Below, in pieces: positions 58,095-64,000 of a DNA stretch of 64,000 bases (its first letter is position 1; every line of letters begins with the position of its first letter). The translations under genes were made by a program, and so were the position numbers. Below the pieces are notes generated by a model that saw only the letters and a list, made by a program, of their open reading frames with translations, was not told where the DNA came from and made no database searches. The DNA is from DTHT01 sp037444625 (GTDB lineage Bacteria; Acidobacteriota; Terriglobia; Bryobacterales; Bryobacteraceae): positions 15,409-79,408 of the forward strand of contig JBBIMA010000012.1 in assembly GCA_037444625.1 (NCBI GenBank). The letters run 5' to 3'.

Positions 58095-59167
58095 CAGAAC
58101 AGGGCCAGCTTGATGCGCAGGTACTTCTTGGGCTCGGCGCGGATGTCCTTGATGAGTCCGCGCAGCTCGTTGGTGGCGCCGTTGAGCGACTCGTAAAGCT
58201 GCGGATTGACGACCAACTGCCCGAGGGTGCCCTGGCCGGTGTTGAGCTGCTGGACGGTTTGCTCGAGCCGCGCCACGAGGCTATCCACCCGGCGATACAG
58301 CGCGTCGTCCTTGAGCAGCTTTCCGGCCGTGCCTTTGCCGGCGTTCAGTTCCTCGACGGTGCGGCGGAACTCGGCGATGGTGGCGCGCGCCTCGTCGTAA
58401 AGGGCGGGATCGCGCAGGAACTTGCCGGCCGTGCCCTGGCCTTGCTGGAGCTCCTGGAGGACGGAATCCAGGCGCTGGACGGAAGCGCGCAGGTCGTTGT
58501 AAAGGTTCTCCTCGAAAAGCAGGCGGCCCAGGGTGCCTCGCCCGGCGGAGACTTGGGCGGTGACCTTCTGCATCTCGTTGACGGCGGCCAAAACGCGCTG
58601 GTAGAACTGCTCGTCGGCCAGGAACTTGCCGATGGTGCCCTTGCCCGCCTCAACCTGGCTGACGATCGAGTCCACGCGCTTGAGGATGCCGTTGAGGGAA
58701 GCCACCACGTTATAGCTGGCCTGCACGACCTCCTCGAACTCGCGCACGTCGAGGGAAGGCAGCTCGCCGCCCGGCTGGATGCGCTGCGGGCTCAGGCCCA
58801 TCTTGATATTGATGTACTTGGTGCCCAGCACGTTTTCGGCGCTGATGGCCGCCCGGGAATCCACCGGGATGTCGGCCAGCCGCTCCCGCGGCACCGACAG
58901 GGCGATGCGCACCACGCGATTGGGCTGGCGGGAGCCGGACAGCTCGACCCGCTTGACGTTGCCGATCAGGATGCCGTTCAAGCGCACCGGCGCGCCGGTG
59001 GCCAGCGCGGCGGCGTCGTCCATGTAGGTGTAGATGATCGCCTCGCGCACAAAGAGGGCTTTTTGTCCGGTCATCAGGAAGATGAGCACCCCCAGGATGA
59101 CCATGGCCGCCAAGGCCATCACGCCCACTCGAAGCTGCGCCCACTTGACTCGTTTGGCCGACGGCAT
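58094..59167 (-). CDS. mlaD: MlaD-like MCE-domain lipid transport protein
   Basis: The 357-residue protein has an N-terminal membrane anchor (LRVGVMALAAMVILGVLIFLM) and an MCE domain (about residues 40-130): YTYMDDAAALATGAPVRLNGILIGNVKRVEL, SRAAISAENVLGTKYINIKMG. The C-terminal two-thirds is a series of similar segments of about 36 residues around V-E-A/x-G-K/Q-G-T-x-G-x-L, seen five or six times (for example VEAGKGTIGKFLADEQFYQRV and LQQGQGTAGKFLRDPALYDE). This is a helical needle or tether as in long MCE proteins. It binds phospholipid and passes it between the membranes with MlaE and MlaF. Confidence 0.9.
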   Translation of the reverse strand: MPSAKRVKWAQLRVGVMALAAMVILGVLIFLMTGQKALFVREAIIYTYMDDAAALATGAPVRLNGILIGNVKRVELSGSRQPNRVVRIALSVPRERLADIPVDSRAAISAENVLGTKYINIKMGLSPQRIQPGGELPSLDVREFEEVVQASYNVVASLNGILKRVDSIVSQVEAGKGTIGKFLADEQFYQRVLAAVNEMQKVTAQVSAGRGTLGRLLFEENLYNDLRASVQRLDSVLQELQQGQGTAGKFLRDPALYDEARATIAEFRRTVEELNAGKGTAGKLLKDDALYRRVDSLVARLEQTVQQLNTGQGTLGQLVVNPQLYESLNGATNELRGLIKDIRAEPKKYLRIKLALF

Positions 59168-59168
59168 A

Positions 59169-60038
59169 TCAGTCTTCGCGTTTCACGAACTTGGAAAGGT
59201 AAGGATCCCGGGAGGCCTCCAGCTCGGCCTGCGTTCCGTCGAACTCCAGGCGCCCCTCGCGCAGCACCAGGAAGCGCGTCCGGGTCAGCGCGGGGTCGCC
59301 CGGGCGCAGGCCGCCGGTGGCCGGATCGTAGCGGAAGTTCGCCAGGCAGTGCCCGTCCTGGTAACGGTGGGTCGCCAGGACGGTAGCCGTGTTCCGCAAA
59401 TCGCGCTCCTTGACGATGAGGGCGATGATGGTGAAGGCGGTGATGGGGTCCAGGCCCGCGGTGGGCGAGTCGTACAGCACCAGCCGCGGCTCGGTCACCA
59501 CCGCTCGCGCGATGCCCACTCGGCGGCGCATGCCGCCCGAGAGTTCGCTGGGAAACTTCTCCAGCGTGTGCTCGAGTTCGACGAAGCGCAGGGCCTCTTC
59601 GACCCTGCGCCGCACTTCCTCCGCCGGGCAGCCCAGCGAGGGCTGATTCTCCAAGGGGTAAGCCACGTTCTCCTCCACCGTCAAGGAGTCGAACAACCCG
59701 CCCTCCTGGAACAGCACGCCGATGCGGGCCCGGATCCCGAACAGCTCCTGCTCGGGCAGGTCCGTGATGTCGCGGCCGAAGACCCAGACCCGGCCGGCGG
59801 CGGGCTTCAACAAGCCCAGGGCGGTCTTCAACAGCACGGTCTTGCCGCTGCCCGCCGCGCCGAAGATCACCCGCGACTCGCCGGCGTTCATCCGGAAGCT
59901 CACCTGATCGAGGGCCCGGACCTCGCCGAAGTTCACCGTGACCCGATCGAAAAGCAGCACGGGCGCCGGTTCGGCCTCTCCGGCCGGGCCGCGGCCGAGA
60001 TCGGGCGCCGAGAGGAGCGAAGCTAGCGGCGGCGGCAT
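59169..60038 (-). CDS. mlaF: MlaF-like ABC transporter ATPase with atypical Walker B
   Basis: The 289-residue ATPase has Walker A GAAGSGKT, Q-loop VLFQEGGLFDSLTV and signature LSGGMRRRVGIARA. The Walker B reads PRLVLYDSPTAGLDPIT, where Ser replaces the catalytic Glu that normally follows the Asp. The H-loop ATHRYQDGHCL is kept but reads H-R-Y rather than H-D. An insertion (NFRYDPATGGLRPGDPALT) separates it from the last strands. It powers lipid transport with MlaE, whose gene ends 7 nt upstream. The Ser may be a lineage feature of acidobacterial MlaF; if so, another residue must activate water or the ATPase is slow. Confidence 0.9.
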   Translation of the reverse strand: MPPPLASLLSAPDLGRGPAGEAEPAPVLLFDRVTVNFGEVRALDQVSFRMNAGESRVIFGAAGSGKTVLLKTALGLLKPAAGRVWVFGRDITDLPEQELFGIRARIGVLFQEGGLFDSLTVEENVAYPLENQPSLGCPAEEVRRRVEEALRFVELEHTLEKFPSELSGGMRRRVGIARAVVTEPRLVLYDSPTAGLDPITAFTIIALIVKERDLRNTATVLATHRYQDGHCLANFRYDPATGGLRPGDPALTRTRFLVLREGRLEFDGTQAELEASRDPYLSKFVKRED

Positions 60039-60045
60039 GGCGTGC

Positions 60046-60801
60046 TCACAGGCTGACGTAGATGCGCGTGATGAAAAAGTTGGTCACGAAGATCAGGATC
60101 ATGGAGGCCACTACGGCCTGGGTGGTGGCCCGGCCCACCCCTTGCGTCCCTCCGCTGGTGGACAGGCCGTAGTAGCAACCCACCAGGGCCACGATGAAAG
60201 CGAAGGTGAAGGGCTTGGCCAACCCGAACGTGATGTCCTTGTACTCCAGCGACTGCCAGGCGTTGTTCCAGTACTGCGCTCCGGTCAGGTGCAGCACGAA
60301 GTAGGCGATCAGGAAGCCGCCGAACAAGCCCACGAAATCGGCGATGATGGTGAGCAGCGGCAGCACGGTGCAGGTGGCCACCAGGCGGGGCTTGACCAGC
60401 TTCTGCACCGGGTCGGTGCCCAGGGCGCGCATGGCGTCAATCTGCTCGGTGACCTTCATCGAGCCCAGCTCGCTGGCGATGCCGGCCGCATTGCGCCCGG
60501 CCACCACCACGGCGGTCAGCACCGGTCCCAGCTCACGCACCATGGTGATGGCCACCAACTGTCCGGTCTGACCGACCGCTCCGTACTGCATGAGCGCCTT
60601 GGCCATCTGCATGCCCAGCACGGCGCCGGTGAAAAAGCCGATCATCGAGACGATGGGCAAGCTGCCCACGCCGATGACGTCCATCTGCATGAAGATGTCG
60701 GCGGGGTAATGGGGGCGGCGCCACAGATTGCGGAACGTCCGGCCCGCCAGCAGGAAGAAGTCCTGAACCGCAATGACGGGCGACTTCAAGAAATCCAGCA
60801 A
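60046..60801 (-). CDS. mlaE: MlaE-like lipid ABC permease
   Basis: The 251-residue permease starts at a TTG (60801) with GGGAG 7 nt before it. It has an amphipathic N-terminal helix and five or six membrane helices. MlaE motifs are clear: IGFFTGAVLGMQMAKAL, VRELGPVLTAVVVAGRNAAGIASELGSMKVTEQIDAMRALGTDP and GVGRATTQAVVASMILIFV. The E-L-G-x-M-x-x-x-E-Q-I-D-A coupling helix is standard. With MlaF and MlaD, it makes an inner-membrane lipid transporter that keeps outer-membrane asymmetry or supplies phospholipids. The gene is divergent from the P1 peptidase gene. Confidence 0.93.
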   Translation of the reverse strand: MLDFLKSPVIAVQDFFLLAGRTFRNLWRRPHYPADIFMQMDVIGVGSLPIVSMIGFFTGAVLGMQMAKALMQYGAVGQTGQLVAITMVRELGPVLTAVVVAGRNAAGIASELGSMKVTEQIDAMRALGTDPVQKLVKPRLVATCTVLPLLTIIADFVGLFGGFLIAYFVLHLTGAQYWNNAWQSLEYKDITFGLAKPFTFAFIVALVGCYYGLSTSGGTQGVGRATTQAVVASMILIFVTNFFITRIYVSL

Positions 60802-60857
60802 ACCGTCGCTCCCTGTATCCCGATGGTAACATAACAGGTTCCGCAGCCTGCGCGGCC

Positions 60858-61817
60858 ATGAAAGGTCTCACCGACATCCCCGGCATTCGCGTGGGGCACG
60901 TCTCCGACTATGAAGGTCTGACCGGCTGCACCGTGATCCTGTGCGAAGCAGGCGCCACGGCGGGGGCAGACCTGCGCGGCTCGGCCGGCGGAACCGAGGA
61001 GCTCCCCACCCTGGATCCCGGGCACCTGGCGCCCCAGGTGCACGCCGTGGTGCTGGCCGGGGGAAGCGCCTTCGGGCTGGAGGCCGCCTCGGGCGTGCGC
61101 CGCTACCTGGAACACAAGGGCGTGGGATTCGACACCGGCCTGACGCGCGTGCCCATCGTGCCCTGCGCCATCCTGTACGATCTGGCCCTCGGCCGGGCGG
61201 ACGCCCGGCCCACTCGGGAAATGGGCGAAGCAGCCGCCGCGGCCGCTTCCGACGGCCCGGTGGCGGAAGGCGCGGTAGGAGCGGGCACGGGCGCCACGGT
61301 GGGAAAGCTCTTCGGAATCCGCCAGGCCATGAAATCGGGCATCGGCTCGGCCACCGTCCCGCTGGAAGGCCCTTGGGCGGGCGTCAAGGTCGCGGCCCTG
61401 GCGGCGGTGAACGCCTTCGGCGATGTCATTGACCCGCGGGACGGCAAGATCGTCGCCGGAGCGCGGCGCTCGCCCGGCAGCCGGGAATTCGCCGACACCG
61501 CGCGGCAACTGCTCGCCGGCGCGCGGGCGGGCTTCCGGGGATCCAACACCACGCTGGTGGTAGTAGCCACCAACGCCGCGCTGAGCAAGGTGCAGGCCGG
61601 CAAGCTGGCCCAACTGGCGCAGGCGGGCCTGGTCCGCACGATCCGCCCGGCCCACACCCTCTATGACGGCGACCTGGTCATCGCGCTGTCGCTGGGCAAA
61701 CAGAGCGCCGACTTGACCGCCCTGGGGGTTGCGGCCGCCGAGGCCGTCTCGCAGGCCATCCTGCGCGCCGTGCGTTCAGCGCCCAGCCTGGGCGGGCTGC
61801 CCGGACTGAAAGCCTGA
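60858..61817 (+). CDS. P1 family (DmpA-like) aminopeptidase
   Basis: The 319-residue protein begins GLTDIPGIRVGHVSDYEGLTGCTVILCE, the P1/S58 start. It has VHAVVLAGGSAFGLEAASGVRRYLE, GAGTGATVGKL and GFRGSNTTLVVVATNAAL, where the chain normally self-cleaves to free the N-terminal Ser/Thr nucleophile. The autoprocessing G-S/N-T motif is intact. Members hydrolyse N-terminal D- or L-amino acids or beta-peptides. There is no signal peptide, so it is cytoplasmic. It stands alone between divergent mlaE and the convergent phosphodiesterase gene. Confidence 0.9.
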   Translation: MKGLTDIPGIRVGHVSDYEGLTGCTVILCEAGATAGADLRGSAGGTEELPTLDPGHLAPQVHAVVLAGGSAFGLEAASGVRRYLEHKGVGFDTGLTRVPIVPCAILYDLALGRADARPTREMGEAAAAAASDGPVAEGAVGAGTGATVGKLFGIRQAMKSGIGSATVPLEGPWAGVKVAALAAVNAFGDVIDPRDGKIVAGARRSPGSREFADTARQLLAGARAGFRGSNTTLVVVATNAALSKVQAGKLAQLAQAGLVRTIRPAHTLYDGDLVIALSLGKQSADLTALGVAAAEAVSQAILRAVRSAPSLGGLPGLKA

Positions 61818-61892
61818 GGCGGCGGGGGGCCATCCGGAAACCGGCGGCCGGCGGACTCCGGCGCGATCAGCCGATCGGCCTCGCTGCCCACT

Positions 61893-62945
61893 TCAGCGGT
61901 GCAGGCCCCGGGCGCGCAGCAGAGGCAGCAGCAGGTCCGGCCGGTCCGATTGAATGAAGTCGGCGCCGGCCTCGATCGCCCGCAGCAGGCCGAACTCGGT
62001 GTCGTTGGGGCCCAGCGTGTTGACGAAAGCCCGGGCGCCCGCCAGGTGGGTTTCAACCATCAGCCGCTCGCTGAATTCCGGCCAGTCCATGTTGACCACC
62101 GGCGGATGGAACGTCTGCATCAGGACGGGCAGCCCCGTGAGGCCCCGGGGAGCGGTAGGCCGAATCAGGAAGTTCGGCGACACCGCGAGCGTGCGCCGCA
62201 ACAGATCCCAGTCGCCGCAGTACAGCGTCACCTTCCCGAGAAGTTGCCGCCGCGCCAGAACGGCGACCAGTTTCTCGGGAGAGCCGGCCTTGAAGTCAAT
62301 ATCCGGCAGGGCGCGTCCTTCGATGGCCGCCAGTGCTTCTTCCAGCGTGGGCACGCGCTCACCGGCGAACTGCGGCCCGAACCACGCGCCGGCATCCAGG
62401 CGCTTGATTTCTTCCAGGGTCAAGTCGGCCACGCGGCCCTTGCCGTTGGTCGTGCGGTCCACGGTCACGTCGTGCATGATGATCAGGTGACCGTCCCTGG
62501 TTTCGCGGACGTCCATCTCGATCAAGTCCACGCCCAGCTCGACGGCTTTGCGGAAGGCGGCCGCCGTATTCTCGGGCGCGAAGCGCACCGTGCCGCGGTG
62601 GCCGACCGCAAGCACGCCGGGCCATCGGTACTGCTCGACGCCGTTGCGCAGAATGCGCAGGGTGCGGGCGACGCGGGCGTCCACGATGCCCAGGTAGCCG
62701 TCGCCCCCCGTCCTGCCTTCCACATAGTAAATGGGGATGGCTTGCTCGACGCCGGAACGAATCGCGGTGACGGTCAGATCCTTGACCTGCGCTTCGACCA
62801 GGTGGGCGGCTTCCAGCGGGCTGATGGCCGGCCTCTGGGCGGAAAGCACCAGCGGAACAACCAGCACCGCCAAGCGAGGCCACCACGAGGCGCACGACAC
62901 GGTCGGGTCTGCTTTGCTTACGCCGGTTCGCGGTAGGGACGGCAA
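61893..62945 (-). CDS. Glycerophosphodiester phosphodiesterase, exported
   Basis: The 350-residue protein is read from a TTG at 62945 because AGGAGG lies 10 nt upstream; a GTG at 62900 is an alternative. A signal-like stretch (PRLAVLVVPLVLSAQ) is followed by about 75 residues of unassigned domain. The GDPD barrel then has VLAVGHRGTVRFAPENTAAAF, DLIEMDVRETRDGHLIIMHDVTVDRTTNGKG and VPTLEEAL. These give the H-R-G, E-x-D and H-D metal and catalytic residues. The C-terminal GADFIQSDRPDLLLPLL is standard. It releases glycerol-3-phosphate from phospholipid headgroups in the periplasm, which fits with the neighbouring lipid transport genes. Confidence 0.9.
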   Translation of the reverse strand: MPSLPRTGVSKADPTVSCASWWPRLAVLVVPLVLSAQRPAISPLEAAHLVEAQVKDLTVTAIRSGVEQAIPIYYVEGRTGGDGYLGIVDARVARTLRILRNGVEQYRWPGVLAVGHRGTVRFAPENTAAAFRKAVELGVDLIEMDVRETRDGHLIIMHDVTVDRTTNGKGRVADLTLEEIKRLDAGAWFGPQFAGERVPTLEEALAAIEGRALPDIDFKAGSPEKLVAVLARRQLLGKVTLYCGDWDLLRRTLAVSPNFLIRPTAPRGLTGLPVLMQTFHPPVVNMDWPEFSERLMVETHLAGARAFVNTLGPNDTEFGLLRAIEAGADFIQSDRPDLLLPLLRARGLHR

Positions 62946-63120
62946 TTGCTCAGCACCTCCTGCGCGCAGCCGTAGCGGCGCCCCCGTGGCGCATACGGCT
63001 CTTGTCCAGGATATCTCACGGCGAAGCGATCCTCAGGGTACGAGTGGAGCACGCGCCGCGGGGGAAGCCGCGGCTTTCGCCCTGCCGATCAGCCCGCGGT
63101 TGACGCGCGCCGGAGCGGGC

Positions 63121-64000
63121 TCAGGCGTCGAGGACCGCCACACGCAGCTTCTCGAACTCGGGCGTTCCCAAGCCGCGGCCGGCGGCCAGGCGCAGGTAAC
63201 GCAGCCGGCGCTCGTCGAGGTCCCAGTAAGCCTTGGCCGCCCAAGCGTCCAGGGCGACCGGGTCCGTCCCGGCAAGCAGCGTCCTGCGCAGGGCCACGTC
63301 GGCCAGGTTGCCGCCGGTGGGGCCGTTGCGGACTAGCACGCGCCAGGCGTCAATCACCGTCAAGGTGGGCCGCATGAAGTCGGCCAGATCGGCCAGGCTC
63401 TCGTGGATGCGCTGGTGCAGGCGGTGGCGCTGCCCGCCCAGGATGCCGTACCAGTTCTTGATGCCCAGAGTGGCGCCGGTCAGGCTGTGGTGCTTGGCGA
63501 TGGGGATGTTGATGACCTTGTCGGCGCGCAGGAAGGGTTCGAAAACGGGCCAGGCGCCCAGCACCTCGCCGCGCAGATCCACCTGGCGGAAGCGCCGGGC
63601 TTCGGGCAGGAGGATTTCCGCCCCTTCGGCGCGGGCGGCGGCGGCGATCCCGCTGCGCTGATAGACGCGCTGCGGCTCGTTGGTGCTGACGTCGCCCACC
63701 AGGACGCGGGCGGCGCCGGCTGCCAGGCAGAGCCGCACCAGCTCGGCCACCACCTCGGGATTGGTGTTGGCGGCCTGCTCGGGGGTGCGGTCCCAAGCCA
63801 TGTTGGGCTTGAGGGCCACCACGTCGCCCCGCGCGATGAAGCGCCGGGTGCCGCCCAGGGCTTCGATCGCCCGGCGCAGCGCGGCCCGCGGATCCTTGCC
63901 CTGGACCACCACCAACTCGGGCAGGCCCTCGAGCGGCGCCACGCGCAGGTCGCGCCGCAAGCCGAGCGGCAGCGGAGGCTCGGGCGGGCGGCTGCGCCCC
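63121..64000 (-). CDS. DUF362 domain protein (partial, runs off the window)
   Basis: About 293 codons are visible and the frame stays open to the window edge. The first clear part after a Pro-rich segment is PELVVVQGKDPRAALRRAIEALGG, then DVVALKPNMAWDRTPEQAANTNPEVV, ARVLVGDVSTNEPQRVYQRSGI and ADKVINIPIAKHHSLTGATLGIKNWYGI. K-P-N-x-x and the I-P-x-x-K-x-H-x-x-x-x-x-T-x-x-x-K-N motif are those of DUF362, which often accompanies ferredoxin-like domains. No such domain is seen at the C-terminus here. The TTG at 63960 is unlikely to be the true start. A Tat signal upstream would be expected for this group. The 175-nt stretch 62946-63120 before it shows nothing. Confidence 0.82.
   Translation of the reverse strand, partial: GRSRPPEPPLPLGLRRDLRVAPLEGLPELVVVQGKDPRAALRRAIEALGGTRRFIARGDVVALKPNMAWDRTPEQAANTNPEVVAELVRLCLAAGAARVLVGDVSTNEPQRVYQRSGIAAAARAEGAEILLPEARRFRQVDLRGEVLGAWPVFEPFLRADKVINIPIAKHHSLTGATLGIKNWYGILGGQRHRLHQRIHESLADLADFMRPTLTVIDAWRVLVRNGPTGGNLADVALRRTLLAGTDPVALDAWAAKAYWDLDERRLRYLRLAAGRGLGTPEFEKLRVAVLDA

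Overview
The window is a GC-rich chromosomal segment of a Gram-negative, probably aerobic heterotroph. It most resembles Acidobacteriota of the Bryobacterales/Solibacter group. The pointers are: a secreted protein that looks like the Solibacter-expanded TIGR03437 family (17547-18359); a very large Oar-type TonB-dependent receptor with an N-terminal carboxypeptidase-regulatory-like domain; two PEP-CTERM proteins; an S46 peptidase; many Tat or Sec exported hydrolases; and a hopanoid/squalene gene (hpnE). Exactly 100 Ns (21697-21796) mark a scaffold join, so this is a draft or metagenome assembly. I see no phage, IS element, CRISPR array or rRNA; one tRNA (Asp) is present. Taxonomy is inferred from gene content only.

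Layout. 1-2.7 kb: partial old-yellow-enzyme oxidoreductase divergent from a DUF4380-like gene carrying an in-frame UGA, then gltS. 2.8-8.7 kb: two paralogous secreted proteins, a fused trpE-trpG, hpnE, and a Tat-exported phosphoesterase. 8.8-12.5 kb: yceD-rpmF-plsX-dsbD. 12.5-16.6 kb: enolase-superfamily dehydratase, receiver-only regulator, copper P-type ATPase. 16.6-24.9 kb: exported proteins (glycine-zipper protein, TIGR03437-like protein, alkaline phosphatase, PhzF, a truncated SMP-30 gene at the gap, GH20-like enzyme, LolA-like protein). 24.9-35.7 kb: S46 peptidase, ATP-grasp-like protein, a transglutaminase-like protein, lepB, a YjhG/YagF-type dehydratase, lipoprotein, MBL hydrolase, zinc-ribbon membrane protein. 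35.7-39.3 kb: argC-argB-argA-like operon, then a molybdopterin-binding-domain gene and a strong terminator.

39.4-48.7 kb is a tightly coupled minus-strand run: a large PIG-L deacetylase, a 43-residue membrane peptide, an SSS-family symporter, a GT4 glycosyltransferase, a DUF3108 protein, a GT4-methyltransferase fusion, and a Wzm-like permease with an extra N-terminal beta-sandwich domain. Several junctions are 4-nt stop/start overlaps. It reads as sugar uptake plus glycan assembly and export. Divergent from it lie a GntR/FCD regulator and the 1,201-residue TonB receptor. The promoters of these two share the palindrome ATGATCGATCAT placed at the core promoter, so regulator and receptor probably form one autoregulated ligand-uptake unit.

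53.3-57.3 kb: a phosphotriesterase-like fragment coupled to an SMP-30 lactonase, tRNA-Asp, a degenerate kinase-like protein, and the two PEP-CTERM genes, each preceded by the same TACTAGTA-centred palindrome. 57.3-64 kb: an MlaE-MlaF-MlaD lipid transport operon ending in a YdjC/HpnK-like deacetylase, a P1-family aminopeptidase, a glycerophosphodiester phosphodiesterase and a partial DUF362 protein.

The most interesting items are the UGA at a Cys position followed by a SECIS-like hairpin, the GntR-TonB palindrome unit, the palindrome shared by the PEP-CTERM genes, the unannotated 43-residue peptide upstream of the symporter, the permease fusion, and an MlaF ATPase with Ser in place of the Walker B glutamate.
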